From JBCCGG01 sp039029395 (GTDB lineage: Bacteria; Pseudomonadota; Alphaproteobacteria; Kiloniellales; JAKSDN01): DNA of 64,000 nucleotides. Below, piece after piece: positions 16,594-25,783 of this stretch; the first letter of the stretch is position 1; the number at the start of each line of letters is the position of its first letter. The translations under genes and the position numbers were made by a program. The notes below the pieces were generated by a model. That model saw only the letters and a list, made by a program, of their open reading frames with translations, did not search any database and was not told where the DNA came from. The stretch is taken from positions 151,032 through 215,031 of the forward strand of contig JBCCGG010000004.1 of the NCBI GenBank assembly GCA_039029395.1. Direction: 5' to 3'.

Positions 16594-17381
16594 CCCTGGT
16601 CGATTCCCATTGCCATCTGGACTATCTGGCGCGCGACGGCGACCTGGAGGACGTGGTCGAGCGGGCCGGGCAGGCCGGCGTCGGCACGATGCTGACGATC
16701 TCCACCAAACTCTCGGAGTTTGACGGCGTGCGCGCGATTGCCGAGCGATTCGACCAGGTCTACTGCACGGTCGGCGTCCACCCCCACGAGGCCGAAGGGG
16801 AGGGACCGGCCGACCCCGCGCCATTGGTCGAACGCAGCGCCCACCCCAAGGTGGTCGGCATCGGCGAGACCGGGCTCGACTTCTTCTATGAGCACTCGCC
16901 GCGCGACGCCCAGGAGGTGAGCTTTCGCCGCCACATCGCCGCCGCCCGGGAGACCGGCCTGCCGCTTATCGTGCACACCCGCGACGCGGACGAGGATACC
17001 GTGCGTATCCTGCGCGATGAGATGGCGAACGGCCCGGTCAGTGGCCTGATCCACTGCTTCTCCACCTCGGGCGCACTGGCCGAGGCGGCGCTCGAGCTCG
17101 GCTTCTACATTTCCCTGGCGGGCATCGTCACTTTTAAAAGGGCCGAGGAGCTGCGCGCGATCGTTAAGGAGGTGCCTCTGGAGCGCCTCTTGGTCGAGAC
17201 CGACTCGCCCTACCTGGCGCCGGTGCCCTATCGGGGCAAGCGCAACGAGCCGGCCTACGTGGTGCACACCGCCGCGTGCCTGGCCGAGCTCAAGGGGATT
17301 ACGCCGGAGGAAATGGCCGCGGCGACCAGCGACAACTTCTTCGCCCTCTTCACCAAGATCGAGCGCCACAGCGAGACATGA
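16590..17381 (+). CDS. TatD family metal-dependent hydrolase
   Basis: Cytoplasmic TIM-barrel metal-dependent nuclease/hydrolase, 263 residues. Metal ligands are visible in DSHCHLDYL (H7, H9), GETGLDFFY, the HTRDADEDT histidine, HCFSTSG and the terminal ETDSPYLAP aspartate. The YRGKRNEP segment is the family C-terminal signature. The start at 16590 lies in the metG stop (ATGA), and its own stop overlaps the next start the same way. TatD/YcfH proteins act in DNA repair or RNA quality control; the precise substrate here is unknown. Confidence 0.93.
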   Translation: MTLVDSHCHLDYLARDGDLEDVVERAGQAGVGTMLTISTKLSEFDGVRAIAERFDQVYCTVGVHPHEAEGEGPADPAPLVERSAHPKVVGIGETGLDFFYEHSPRDAQEVSFRRHIAAARETGLPLIVHTRDADEDTVRILRDEMANGPVSGLIHCFSTSGALAEAALELGFYISLAGIVTFKRAEELRAIVKEVPLERLLVETDSPYLAPVPYRGKRNEPAYVVHTAACLAELKGITPEEMAAATSDNFFALFTKIERHSET

Positions 17382-18157
17382 AGGTCACCATTCTCGGCTG
17401 CGGCGGCTCGGGTGGCGTGCCCCTGGCAGGACGGGTGGCGGGCGGCACCTGGGGCGCCTGCGATCCGGCCGAGCCGAGAAACCGCCGGCGGCGCGTCTCG
17501 ATCCTGGTGGAGGAGGGGGGCAGCGCGATCCTGGTGGACACCTCGCCGGACCTGCGCGTTCAGATGCTCGACGCCGACATCACCCAACTCGACGCCGTGC
17601 TCTTCACCCATGCCCACGGCGACCACTGCCACGGCATCGACGAGCTGCGCACCCTGGTGTTCGGCCGGGGTAGCGCCATCCCGGCCTACATGGACCCGAT
17701 CACCCGGGACCGCCTGACCCGGCGCTTCGACTACGCCTTCAGCTCGACCCAAGATCCCAACAGCCTCTATGCGCCCCTGCTCGAGGACTACGCCGTCGAG
17801 GGGCCTTTCGCGGTCAACGGCCTGGAGGTCGTGCCCTTCGTCCAGGATCACGGCGCGGGCGAGATCACGCTGGGATACCGGATCGGCGATCTCGCCTATT
17901 CGACCGATGTGGTGCGCCTGGACGAGGCGGCCTTCGCGGTGCTCGAAGGCGTCCAGCTATGGATCGTCGACGCCTTGCGCGAGGACCCCCATCCGACCCA
18001 TTCCCACATCGACCAAACCTTGACATGGATCGAGCGGGTCAAGCCGGCGCGCGCCCTTTTGACTCACATGAACCACACGGTGGACTATGCCAGTCTGGCG
18101 GCGCGCTGCCCGCCCGGGGTGGCGCCGGCCCATGATGGTCTGACCGTGGAGCTTTAG
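17378..18157 (+). CDS. PhnP-like MBL-fold metal hydrolase
   Basis: Metallo-beta-lactamase fold, 259 residues. The signature HAHGDHCHGID gives the two-metal site. The N-terminal GCGGSGGVP and the DTSPDLRVQM segment identify the PhnP/YcbJ-like group of cyclic phosphodiesterases. The C-terminal HMNHTVDY histidine completes the site. Start and tatD stop overlap by four bases, so it is the last member of the coupled metG-tatD-MBL block. The substrate is probably a phosphodiester; no phn genes are nearby. Confidence 0.9.
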   Translation: MKVTILGCGGSGGVPLAGRVAGGTWGACDPAEPRNRRRRVSILVEEGGSAILVDTSPDLRVQMLDADITQLDAVLFTHAHGDHCHGIDELRTLVFGRGSAIPAYMDPITRDRLTRRFDYAFSSTQDPNSLYAPLLEDYAVEGPFAVNGLEVVPFVQDHGAGEITLGYRIGDLAYSTDVVRLDEAAFAVLEGVQLWIVDALREDPHPTHSHIDQTLTWIERVKPARALLTHMNHTVDYASLAARCPPGVAPAHDGLTVEL

Positions 18158-18161
18158 GGCC

Positions 18162-18560
18162 ATGCTGTTGGACTTCGCCAATCTGACTCCGCCGCGCTGG
18201 CCGAACCACTGCCTGGCCGCGCCGGCCGATTGGGACGGCCCCAAGGGCGAGATTGCCACCGAGGTTTACCCGGTGCCCTTGGAGAAGCTGCGCGAGGCCT
18301 TGGTCGCGGTCGCCGCCGCGGAGCCCCGCACAAATCTGCTGCGCCTGGACAAGGAGGCTCTGCAAGCCGAGTTCGAGCAGCGCAGCAAGCTGTTCGGCTT
18401 CCGGGATTCGATCCTGGTCGAATTCATGGAGGCGGGCAAGGGGGCCTCGACTCTGGCAATCTACAGCCGCGCCCGGGTCGGCCTGATCGACCTGGGCGTC
18501 AACCGCCGTCGCGTGGAGCGCTGGCTTGCGGCGCTGGGGGAGCGGCTAGCGGCGGCCTAG
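18162..18560 (+). CDS. DUF1499 family protein
   Basis: A 132-residue protein matching the DUF1499 pattern: PPRWPNHCLAAP near the N-terminus, an internal strand-rich region, and the terminal SRARVGLIDLGVNRRRVERW segment. No signal peptide or helix is evident. It begins four bases after the MBL hydrolase gene, with GGAG just before the start, so it is probably the distal gene of that operon. The function is unknown. Its end overlaps the convergent DUF1801 gene by 15 bases. Confidence 0.75.
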   Translation: MLLDFANLTPPRWPNHCLAAPADWDGPKGEIATEVYPVPLEKLREALVAVAAAEPRTNLLRLDKEALQAEFEQRSKLFGFRDSILVEFMEAGKGASTLAIYSRARVGLIDLGVNRRRVERWLAALGERLAAA

Positions 18561-18893
18561 TTCCGCTAAGACGTCGTCCAGCACGGGGCGCGGTAAATCG
18601 TCTAGTGATTTGAAGCGCAGACAGCCCTTGCCGATGTCGATCCTTGGCAGGCGGTCCCGGAACCGCTCGACCAGATCGGCCTCACAGAGGTAGAGGCTCA
18701 TGTGGCGCTTCTGACTCGCGAAGGCGCACAGCATGTCGCCGTCCGGGCCGTCATATGTCGGCATCTTGTAGCGCAGGCTTTCCCGGGCATGGGGCAGGGC
18801 GGCGCGGATCAGAGCTCTCAGCTCGGTCAATGGCGCGCGCCGGGGCGCGGGCAGGGCGGCCAGGTAGGTCTCGACCGGGTCGGCGCCGGTCAA
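18546..18893 (-). CDS. DUF1801 (YdhG-like) protein
   Basis: A 115-residue protein of the DUF1801 kind: a helical N-terminus (TYLAALPAPRRAPLTELRAL), the RESLRYKMPTYDG segment and the KRHMSLYLCE strand pair are characteristic. The start must be TTG at 18893, directly abutting the solute-binding-protein stop; no ATG occurs until the middle of the domain. Structures in this family resemble frataxin-like folds, but function is not established. It is likely translated from the same mRNA as the upstream solute-binding gene. Confidence 0.7.
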   Translation of the reverse strand: MTGADPVETYLAALPAPRRAPLTELRALIRAALPHARESLRYKMPTYDGPDGDMLCAFASQKRHMSLYLCEADLVERFRDRLPRIDIGKGCLRFKSLDDLPRPVLDDVLAELGRR

Positions 18894-20831
18894 CTATTTC
18901 TCGTCCAGCCAAAAGGTGTCCGGCCGGTAGATCCCGAACAGCGCGCCCGGGTCCCAATTGTACATGGCCTCCTGGGGCACGTTGTGCAGATGGTTGGAGA
19001 CCACGACCGGCTGGGGGATTTGGGCCACCAAACCCAGGGTGTAGACCTGATTGGCGTTGATCTGAAGCATGCGCTGCCAGATATCCCTCTTCTCCGTCAG
19101 GCTGTCGCTCTTGCGCCACTCCTCATAGAGATCGAACAGCTCGTGGGGCTTGGGCATGTCGATCGGCGCACCGTTCAGGCCGCTGGTCTCGTAGTACTGG
19201 CCCCACTTGGGCCACTGGTAGCCGTGCTGGGAGACCGGCGCGAACTCGGCCGGGCTCATCTCCGCGGTTACATTGGAGTTTTCGTAGCCGAACCACATGG
19301 ACATCATGGCCTCGCCGGAGAAGATCCGGTTACGCACGATCTCCCGCTGGGAGGGCTTGGTGAAGAGCTTGACGCCGACTCCCCGCCAGGTGTCGGAGAT
19401 CAGCTCCAGAAGGTCGACCTCCTCGGTGTTCTCCCCAGCGGTCTCGACGATAATGTCCAAGGGCCGGCCGTCGGGCAGCAGGCGGATGCCGGCGCTGTTG
19501 CGCTTGTCCAGGCCGAGCTCGTCGAGCAGACGGTTAGCCTCGGCCGGATCGTACTGGGCGTAGGCCTCCCGGTATTCCGGCTTGTAAAGCGGGCTTTCCG
19601 GCAGCACCGACTGATTGCCCTCGAGCCCGAGGCCGAAATAGATCACCTGGTTGAGCTCGTGGCGATTGATCGCGAGCGACAGGGCCCGGCGGAAGCGCAC
19701 GTCGCGCATCAGCTTGCGCCACACCGGGTCGTTGACGTTGAGGTTGGGATAGAGCGCGATCTGGGAGCCACGCACGGTGCGCCACAGACGCACCGTATAG
19801 GCGCTGCGCTTTTCGTTGGCCTTCAAGAAGGTGTAGTCGCTGAAGGAAAGGCCGCGGGATTGCAGGTCGCTTTCGCCGGCGCCGGTCTTTGCCGGGATCA
19901 GCGAGGAGCCGGCGACGTTGAGGATGAAGCGGTCTAGGTAAGGCAGCTGCTCACCCGCGGCGGCGACCCGATGGAAGTAAGGGTTGCGGGCCGCCACGAA
20001 TCGCTGGGCCGGCGGCGCCGTGGTGTTGACCCAGGGCTGCAGGCTCGGCAGCTCCGGATTGTCGTTGCGGTACTGTTTGTCCTTGCTGTTGTAGAGCGCG
20101 GCCCAGTTGCGCTTCTTGTTGGCCTTGACCAGGGCCGCCAGCTCGTCGGCGTCGGCGTGGCCGGCGTGGAACTGCTTTAGGTAATGGGCTGGCTGATAGA
20201 TGTACTCCGGCCGGGCGCCGGCCAAGGACGGCAGAAAGAAAGGGTTGGGCTTAGACCAGCTGTAGCGGACCGTGATCTCGTCGAGGATCTCGACCTTGGG
20301 CAGCTCGCCGTCAATGACCAACGCCCTGGGCGGCCCGGTCGGCGAGACCTCCTCGTTGTTGGCGACATCCTCCCAATAGAAGCGGAAGTCCTCGCTGGTG
20401 AAAGGATGGCCATCCGACCAGCGGTGGCCCCGGCGCAGGGTGAAGGTGAAGATGCGACCGTCCTCGACCTCCAGCCGCTTGACGATATCGGCCTCGAAGC
20501 CGAGATCGGCCCTGTAAGCGACTAGGCGGGCATAGCCGTAGACCACCAACAGCTGGGTGTCCTTGGCCCGGGCGACCAAGGTGTTCAGGGTGCCGCCCGA
20601 TCGCCCGGCCGTCTTGGGCGCCGGCAGCTCGACCACCCAGTAGTCCTTCGGCAGTCGCGCGCCGACCGGCGACAGGTCGCCGGACTCGACCTGCTGGGCG
20701 AGCGACGGCGTCTCCTGGGGCACGAAGCCGGCCGGGACGTCCGGACTGTCGTAGACCTTGACCTCGGCCAATGCTGGGGCGGCGAAAAGCAGCACCAGGG
20801 CCGCGGCGATCCGTGAGACTGTTTTGGTCAT
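18894..20831 (-). CDS. Peptide-type ABC transporter solute-binding protein (family 5)
   Basis: Periplasmic receptor of 645 residues. A signal peptide (about 1-22, ending ALA) supports the ATG at 20831 over a longer frame. The SBP_bac_5 fold is indicated by the RRGHRWSDGHPFTSEDFRF segment and the RDVRFRRALSLAINRHELNQV segment around the middle. Family members bind oligopeptides, nickel or opines. No permease or ATPase gene is adjacent, so it is an orphan receptor here and must work with a transporter elsewhere. It lies between the 2OG oxygenase gene and the DUF1801 gene on the same strand. Confidence 0.85.
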   Translation of the reverse strand: MTKTVSRIAAALVLLFAAPALAEVKVYDSPDVPAGFVPQETPSLAQQVESGDLSPVGARLPKDYWVVELPAPKTAGRSGGTLNTLVARAKDTQLLVVYGYARLVAYRADLGFEADIVKRLEVEDGRIFTFTLRRGHRWSDGHPFTSEDFRFYWEDVANNEEVSPTGPPRALVIDGELPKVEILDEITVRYSWSKPNPFFLPSLAGARPEYIYQPAHYLKQFHAGHADADELAALVKANKKRNWAALYNSKDKQYRNDNPELPSLQPWVNTTAPPAQRFVAARNPYFHRVAAAGEQLPYLDRFILNVAGSSLIPAKTGAGESDLQSRGLSFSDYTFLKANEKRSAYTVRLWRTVRGSQIALYPNLNVNDPVWRKLMRDVRFRRALSLAINRHELNQVIYFGLGLEGNQSVLPESPLYKPEYREAYAQYDPAEANRLLDELGLDKRNSAGIRLLPDGRPLDIIVETAGENTEEVDLLELISDTWRGVGVKLFTKPSQREIVRNRIFSGEAMMSMWFGYENSNVTAEMSPAEFAPVSQHGYQWPKWGQYYETSGLNGAPIDMPKPHELFDLYEEWRKSDSLTEKRDIWQRMLQINANQVYTLGLVAQIPQPVVVSNHLHNVPQEAMYNWDPGALFGIYRPDTFWLDEK

Positions 20832-20923
20832 GCTGAAGGGTACGGCGCCTCTCAATGGTCCAACGGCTCGACTATAGCGCCCAGCGGAAGATCTGTCCGG
20901 GCCGCCAACCACAACGTGATCCA

Positions 20924-21607
20924 TCAATCTGCCGCCGTCTTCTTCAAGGGAATGCCCGACCACTTGGGGCGCGACATGGTTTTGGTGAAGCCGGAGAACA
21001 TGATGTTGAAGGAGACGCTAATGCGGATCGCGTCGCTGCGGTTCTGGGTCACCGAGTGGACCAGCCAGGAGGGAAAGAGCACCATGCGCCCGGCGCGCAC
21101 CGAGATGTTGGTGACCAGGGAGTTGTAGCGGTTGTCGCGCTTGACCCGGGGCGCGATGACCTCGATCTGGGGCCGCGGCTCGTGAAAGGTGATGCTGTCG
21201 GCGCCGGCGGCGGCTTGGAGGTAATAGACGCCGCTCAGGAAGTTGTTCGGATGGGTGTGGGCCACGTGAAAGGCGCCCTTGGGATTCATGTTGGCCCAAC
21301 AGCCGGTTATCTCAAATTCCTCATAATCAATCTCAATTTTATCCACGACCTCCTTGGAAGCCTTCATAAAGATCTCGACCAACTGGGCGAACTCCGGGCA
21401 TTCGTGCAGCGTTTGTTCGGTCTGCCAGTTCTGGCCCGGCACCAGCGGCGGCCGTGGCGAGGTCAGGTCGTTGAGGTCTTTCAGGAGCTGAGCGTTCATG
21501 GGCCCGGCGATTTCGGGCGCCAGGTCGTAGGCCCAGATGGTGGTCGGGAAGATCGGCTGCTCGGTAACCTGGGCGAACATGTGCATCGGGTCCGGTGTGG
21601 TGATCAT
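20924..21607 (-). CDS. 2OG-Fe(II) oxygenase, TIGR02466-like
   Basis: A 227-residue protein with the double-stranded beta-helix features of the putative 2-oxoglutarate/Fe(II) oxygenases of the TIGR02466/PF13759 group. The iron-facing motif is in HVAHTHPNNFLSGVYYL (His...), the distal His in PSWLVHSV, and the 2OG-binding Arg in NRSDAIRISVSFN. Proteins of this type occur often in marine alphaproteobacteria and cyanophages; the substrate is unknown. The start is ATG at 21607. It is 92 bases upstream of the solute-binding gene. Confidence 0.75.
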   Translation of the reverse strand: MITTPDPMHMFAQVTEQPIFPTTIWAYDLAPEIAGPMNAQLLKDLNDLTSPRPPLVPGQNWQTEQTLHECPEFAQLVEIFMKASKEVVDKIEIDYEEFEITGCWANMNPKGAFHVAHTHPNNFLSGVYYLQAAAGADSITFHEPRPQIEVIAPRVKRDNRYNSLVTNISVRAGRMVLFPSWLVHSVTQNRSDAIRISVSFNIMFSGFTKTMSRPKWSGIPLKKTAAD

Positions 21608-22266
21608 GACGCGAGGGGCGCAAGGCGCCTTTGAAGCACTGAACAGCCCAGGCGTCCAGTCCCCGTGGCAATGGTCGTTGGGGGTATCGATTATTTTCCA
21701 TAATATACATTATGCGCAATACCGGTGCGCCTGAGGCCGCGCTTTTCTGGCCTTGTCCCCCGCTCAACCAGCTGCGGTTGGCAGCCTCAGGAGAGCGAGC
21801 TTTGGGCTCGGGGACGCTTCGCTATGAGGCTCATTCTCCATCATATGGTCGCCAAGGTCGGTGCGGTCATGGTGCTCCGGCTTCCCTGGGTGATCATCGG
21901 CGCAGCTGGGTTCCTAGCGTGCGACCTCTCAACGATGCCACTATTCCGGATCTAAGGCGCACATGAGCTCCACAGTCTGAGCGTTTAGCGGTCAGCACGT
22001 GGGGTGATGGCGGAGACCAGAGCCCTGCCCGTCTCGGCCGTGCCCCGGCGAAGGATCCAATTGCCGCATGATTAAGAGGTTTTAACCAAACTGCCTGGCA
22101 ACCAGATTGGGGTGTTCAAAAAAACGGAAAAATATCAGTATGTTATGAGAGATTTTCAAAAATTTAGATTGAGTGAAGATCAGGGATACATTGACTTTTA
22201 GAGGAATTTTTGCTAGTTTTATGAATGGCGACGGGTGTCTGTACGGCAAGATTTCGGAGTGCAGAG
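21608..22266. other. Long intergenic region with AT-rich leader
   Basis: 659 bases without a gene I can support. The first part (to about 22000) is GC-rich with short open frames that have no recognisable product. An AT-rich patch with TAATATACATTA lies near 21697-21710, behind the oxygenase gene. From about 22060 to 22225 the DNA becomes markedly AT-rich with A-tracts, and it probably holds the promoter and regulatory sites of the tad-like genes. Confidence 0.6.
22191..22219 (+). promoter_or_regulatory. Sigma-70-like promoter candidate for the tad-like genes
   Basis: TTGACT (22191-22196) followed after 17 bases by TAGTTT (22214-22219), about 48 bases before the TadG start. The -35 box is close to consensus, the -10 box poor. 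The AT-rich context supports a promoter, but the exact boxes are uncertain. Confidence 0.35.
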
Positions 22267-23868
22267 ATGTTCAGGAAGAACGGGCCGGTGTCGGCACGAT
22301 TTTTGCGTGAACAAAAGGGCGCAGTGGCAATCTGGTTTGCACTGTGCCTTCTCGTTTTTGTGCCCTTGATGGCGCTCGCGATCGATATGCCCTATGGCAT
22401 GTTCGAGCGCGCCAGGCTGCAAACGGCGGCCAGCTCCTCCGCCCTCGCCGCGGTGACCGACCTGGTCGACGAAGACGAGGATGGCACGGCCGACGACCTG
22501 ACCTATGTGGAGGCCGGCGTGGCCCTGGCGTACAAGAGCGTCGGCGAAGGCTATGGGGCAATTCTAGGCGACTGCGGGACCTACAACTTCGGGACAGATA
22601 CGGTCGTCAGCGCCAAGGCGTGCGCCGACATTGTGCCCGGCCATTGGGACAATGTGTTGGGCACGTTTTCTGCGACGCTGACCGAAGGCCAGGAGCTGAA
22701 TGCCGTTCAGGTCATAACACACCGGGGGAATTCGGTTTCGAATCCATTGGCCACCTTTTTGGCCGGCGCCGTCGGCCTCGAGGATCTGGAGATCAACACC
22801 TCGGCCGTCGCCTGGGCGGCACCCGCCCCCGCGAACAACTGCATTCTCGACGGCCTCTCGGCTGGACACACCTTGTCGATGGAGCAGAAAAATCATTATC
22901 TCAGAGGCGTCTGCCTCTACGGCCGCCAGCACATTCACGAGGGTAAAGACAACCTGTACGACCACGAGAATGGCACCGAGATCTATCTTGGCGAATCCGC
23001 CACGGTTACGCCAAGTAATATGTCCTCTTCGCTCTCGGACGGCTGGGACGAGGCCCTGCAGGACGAGCGGGTCGACCAGACGCTACTGGTCGACGAGATG
23101 GACGCCATCGTCGCGCACTATGCGAGCGCGATCAATCTGCAGCAAGTTGATCTGAACAATGTGCCCAGTGTCTCGGGCGAGGGTGAACCTGCCGCGATCT
23201 TTGAAGGCGACAAGCTTCCCGATCCTGGATCCGGCGGGTATCTTCAGGAAGGTACATTCTACGAAATCGAAGGCACCGCCGAGATTAAGCAGAATCATAT
23301 GAACGGCGACCCGATCCAGGGAGTGGTGATCAAGGCCGAAAAGATTACAGTGGACTCGAACACCGTGTTGAACAACGTGGTGTTCTACGCCACGGATGAG
23401 TTCTCAGTCCCCGATCCGGTTGTGGACATCGGCAGCGACGTTGTCATGGACAACATGCTGATCCTTTCCAACGGCCAGTTCAATTTCCAGTCCAATGGCA
23501 CGATCGGAGCCGGCAACTGCGATTCAACCGAAGTGAGCGTGATCATCATAGCTCAAGGAGAGTTGAAGATTGAATCCGACAATACGATCTCAAACATGAT
23601 CATTCTCGGCGGCCTCAATGTGGACCAGAAGGGCGTCCAAGTTCAGGGTAACGCCCATGTCTTTTTGAGCCAGCCGACCGGAGCGAATGGCGAGCTCTTC
23701 CCCTCCAACGATCCGACCAGCGACCCCCCGAGTCTTGTCCGCCCGACCATTCAGGCCCTGAACACGCTCAGTATCCAGAGCGACGGCACTTTCGAAGCCT
23801 GTCCGGCAAGCGGCGGCGGCGGGGGATCAGAGGACCTTAGTGGCGTCGTCTACAGGTTGGTGGAGTAG
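22267..23868 (+). CDS. TadG-like pilus/secretion-associated protein with long strand-rich domain
   Basis: A 533-residue protein. The N-terminus has the Tad domain form: a basic stretch, then EQKGAVAIWFALCLLVFVPL forming a membrane segment (about 14-40), with ALAIDMPYGMFERARLQTAA after it. Unlike true TadE, the residue five positions after the Gly is not Glu, so prepilin cleavage is not expected, as for TadG. No von Willebrand A domain is seen. Residues about 205-520 instead form an Asn/Asp/Gly-rich, strand-rich region with many I/V-x-x-N-x-V-x-F type turns that resembles a parallel beta-helix. ATG at 22267 has GGAG seven bases upstream. It heads a three-gene block with two TadE-like genes; no tad secretion ATPase is in the window. 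Confidence 0.75.
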   Translation: MFRKNGPVSARFLREQKGAVAIWFALCLLVFVPLMALAIDMPYGMFERARLQTAASSSALAAVTDLVDEDEDGTADDLTYVEAGVALAYKSVGEGYGAILGDCGTYNFGTDTVVSAKACADIVPGHWDNVLGTFSATLTEGQELNAVQVITHRGNSVSNPLATFLAGAVGLEDLEINTSAVAWAAPAPANNCILDGLSAGHTLSMEQKNHYLRGVCLYGRQHIHEGKDNLYDHENGTEIYLGESATVTPSNMSSSLSDGWDEALQDERVDQTLLVDEMDAIVAHYASAINLQQVDLNNVPSVSGEGEPAAIFEGDKLPDPGSGGYLQEGTFYEIEGTAEIKQNHMNGDPIQGVVIKAEKITVDSNTVLNNVVFYATDEFSVPDPVVDIGSDVVMDNMLILSNGQFNFQSNGTIGAGNCDSTEVSVIIIAQGELKIESDNTISNMIILGGLNVDQKGVQVQGNAHVFLSQPTGANGELFPSNDPTSDPPSLVRPTIQALNTLSIQSDGTFEACPASGGGGGSEDLSGVVYRLVE

Positions 23869-23914
23869 CGCGCGGACCTTTAATGCGGCCGTCTTGCGGT
23901 GGGCTAAGGGTTGA

Positions 23915-24478
23915 ATGAAGAAAGCAATGAAGATCAAGAAACAAATGCATAGGAGCGTTCGCAGTTCACTCGCGCGCATAGGGCGCGCAAAGGATGGCGT
24001 CGCCTCCCTCGAGTTCGTCATCATCCTCTTTCCCTTGATCTTGATCTTCTTCGCCGTCATCCAGGTCGGAAGCATCTTCTACTACAATCACCAAATGCAA
24101 GTGGCGGTGCGCGACACGGCGCGGCGCATGATCCAGGAGCCGACCTTCAATTCCGAGAAGAACAGCGGTGCCGGCGGCACCGAGGTCGCCTGTAGCGCGA
24201 CGACGGCGGGTTCGCCGGAAGACTACGGCTGCAGCATCGTCACCATGCCCGGCCCCCCCGGAATCACGACCGAGTACTGCATCGATGATGATGATCTCGA
24301 GCATTACGACGCGATCGTCACCATGACCGTGGACTTGGACGAGATCAGCCTGGTCGATCTGCTCGGCGTGGCATCCGGTAAGACGGCCACAAGAACCTCG
24401 ACCATGAGGGTCACGCCGAACAAGTTCGACAGTACTGAGTTCACGGATTTGATCCCGTTGCTCTCGGATTGTTCCTGA
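23915..24478 (+). CDS. TadE-like pseudopilin (first copy)
   Basis: A 187-residue minor pseudopilin. The type IV prepilin-like site G-VASLE with Glu at +5 follows a basic leader of about 31 residues, and a 22-residue hydrophobic helix (FVIILFPLILIFFAVIQVG) comes next, then the YYNHQMQVAVRDTARRM segment typical of TadE. The periplasmic part carries several cysteines. AAGGG before the ATG at 23915 supports the start. It lies 46 bases after the TadG-like gene and 21 bases before the second TadE-like gene. It should be processed by a prepilin peptidase encoded elsewhere. Confidence 0.85.
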   Translation: MKKAMKIKKQMHRSVRSSLARIGRAKDGVASLEFVIILFPLILIFFAVIQVGSIFYYNHQMQVAVRDTARRMIQEPTFNSEKNSGAGGTEVACSATTAGSPEDYGCSIVTMPGPPGITTEYCIDDDDLEHYDAIVTMTVDLDEISLVDLLGVASGKTATRTSTMRVTPNKFDSTEFTDLIPLLSDCS

Positions 24479-24499
24479 AGCTGTTCCGAAGTTTTGCCA

Positions 24500-25078
24500 A
24501 TGAATCCCAAGCGCACCAAACCAACCAGAATCAAGAGACTGACTCGCGCAACAATTCGATTTGCCCATCGCGCCGACGGCATCTCGTCCTTGGAGTTTGT
24601 CCTTCTCCTTTTTCCGATGATGATATTTGTGTTCGGTATCATCCAGTTCAGCTTCATCTTCTATCATTACAATCAAATGCAAAGCGTTGCGCGCGAGGTG
24701 GCGCGCCAGATTGCCGTCAGTGATACCCTCAACCCGAGCGAAAACGAAGACGAAGACGAAGACAGCGAAGAAATTTCCTGCAAGGACTCGCCATCGGGTG
24801 CCGAAGGTCTGGTTTGCCAGATGCTCGGGGTGCCCGCGGGGGGCTCGATCACCACTTGCTATGAGCAGGTGGAGTTCCCACCCGACACCCCTGTCTTCTC
24901 CAGCGTCGTGACGATCGCAGCGCCGATAGACCAACTGGGCTTGGTGATTGACATCTTGGGCATCGCCAAGGGACGCGATCTGACCGCAACCGCGAAGATG
25001 CGTGTGGAGCCGACCAAGATTGGCCCGGATGCCGTCAACCCCGAAAAGCTATGCGACGGAGATCCACCGGACTACTAA
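24500..25078 (+). CDS. TadE-like pseudopilin (second copy)
   Basis: A 192-residue paralog of the preceding protein. The cleavage site is G-ISSLE with Glu at +5, followed by FVLLLFPMMIFVFGIIQFS and YHYNQMQSVAREVARQI. A run of acidic residues (NEDEDEDSEE, about 75-90) follows the helix and is absent from the first copy. The ATG at 24500 is preferred to a TTG two codons earlier. Both TadE copies share the same motif order, so they arose by duplication; the diverged periplasmic parts suggest distinct partners. Confidence 0.85.
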   Translation: MNPKRTKPTRIKRLTRATIRFAHRADGISSLEFVLLLFPMMIFVFGIIQFSFIFYHYNQMQSVAREVARQIAVSDTLNPSENEDEDEDSEEISCKDSPSGAEGLVCQMLGVPAGGSITTCYEQVEFPPDTPVFSSVVTIAAPIDQLGLVIDILGIAKGRDLTATAKMRVEPTKIGPDAVNPEKLCDGDPPDY

Positions 25079-25159
25079 GCTGCTATTCGCAGCAATGAGT
25101 TGACGGTTCTCCATAACTTAGGCCGCTACTCTTACTACCCCTTGGGGACGGTGGCCCCC

Positions 25160-25783
25160 CTACCCGCCCACCTGCGTCTCGATGCGCATCGTCACCCTTG
25201 GCGTCCAATTGCGCGGACGGTTCTCCAGGGGGCCGCGCACGATCTCGAAGCCGGCGCGGCGAAACAGCGGCTCGGTGCCGAAGTAGGCGTTGTCGTCGCC
25301 GGTGCGCTCCGGCCCCGCCCGGGGATAGGCCTCCACGGCGGGTGCGCCCTGTTCGCCGGCGTAGGCCACGGCGGCCTGGATTAGGGCGAGCGCCACGCCT
25401 TGCCCACGGACGGTCTTGCGCACGGTGACGCAGGGAATGACCCAGACCGGCAGATCGTCGAGTGGCGGCGTCGCGCGCGACGCGGCGACCCTGGCCAGCT
25501 CGCCCCGAGGCGCCACGGCGACCCAGCCAACTGGTGCGTTACCGTCGAAGGCGATCAGTCCCGGCGCATAGGGGCGGCCGGCCAGCGCCGTCAGGGCGGC
25601 CCGGCGGCGTACCTTTAAGGGGCCGTCGCCTGGCAGGGCGCGCATCCCGGCTTCGGTCAGGCGCGGATGCATGCACCAGCAGCTCCGGCCCCAGCTGCCG
25701 CGCAGGACCTCGCCCAAGTCGTCCATCAGCGCGGGCGTCAAGGGGCGGATCGCCAGCGGCGGGGCGGTCGAGGCGCGGGTCAT
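25160..25783 (-). CDS. GNAT family N-acetyltransferase
   Basis: A 207-residue acetyltransferase. The acetyl-CoA motif A reads VRKTVRGQGVALALIQAAV (Q/RxxGxG/A form), preceded by the VWVIPCVTV strand. The N-terminal half has several cysteines and tryptophans (RGSWGRSCWCMH), seen in a subgroup of uncharacterised GNATs. The substrate is unknown. It is convergent with the second TadE-like gene across 81 bases and divergent from mazG. Confidence 0.8.
   Translation of the reverse strand: MTRASTAPPLAIRPLTPALMDDLGEVLRGSWGRSCWCMHPRLTEAGMRALPGDGPLKVRRRAALTALAGRPYAPGLIAFDGNAPVGWVAVAPRGELARVAASRATPPLDDLPVWVIPCVTVRKTVRGQGVALALIQAAVAYAGEQGAPAVEAYPRAGPERTGDDNAYFGTEPLFRRAGFEIVRGPLENRPRNWTPRVTMRIETQVGG

Noticed and set aside
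16590..17381. A much longer frame for the TatD gene starting near 15357
   Set aside because: The extra 410 codons are a shifted reading of metG; the TatD fold starts at MTLVDSHCHL with an ATGA overlap.
21725..21955. A 76-codon frame in the long intergenic region that could encode a small membrane protein
   Set aside because: It has a hydrophobic stretch but no ribosome site, no recognisable family and an atypical N-terminal half.
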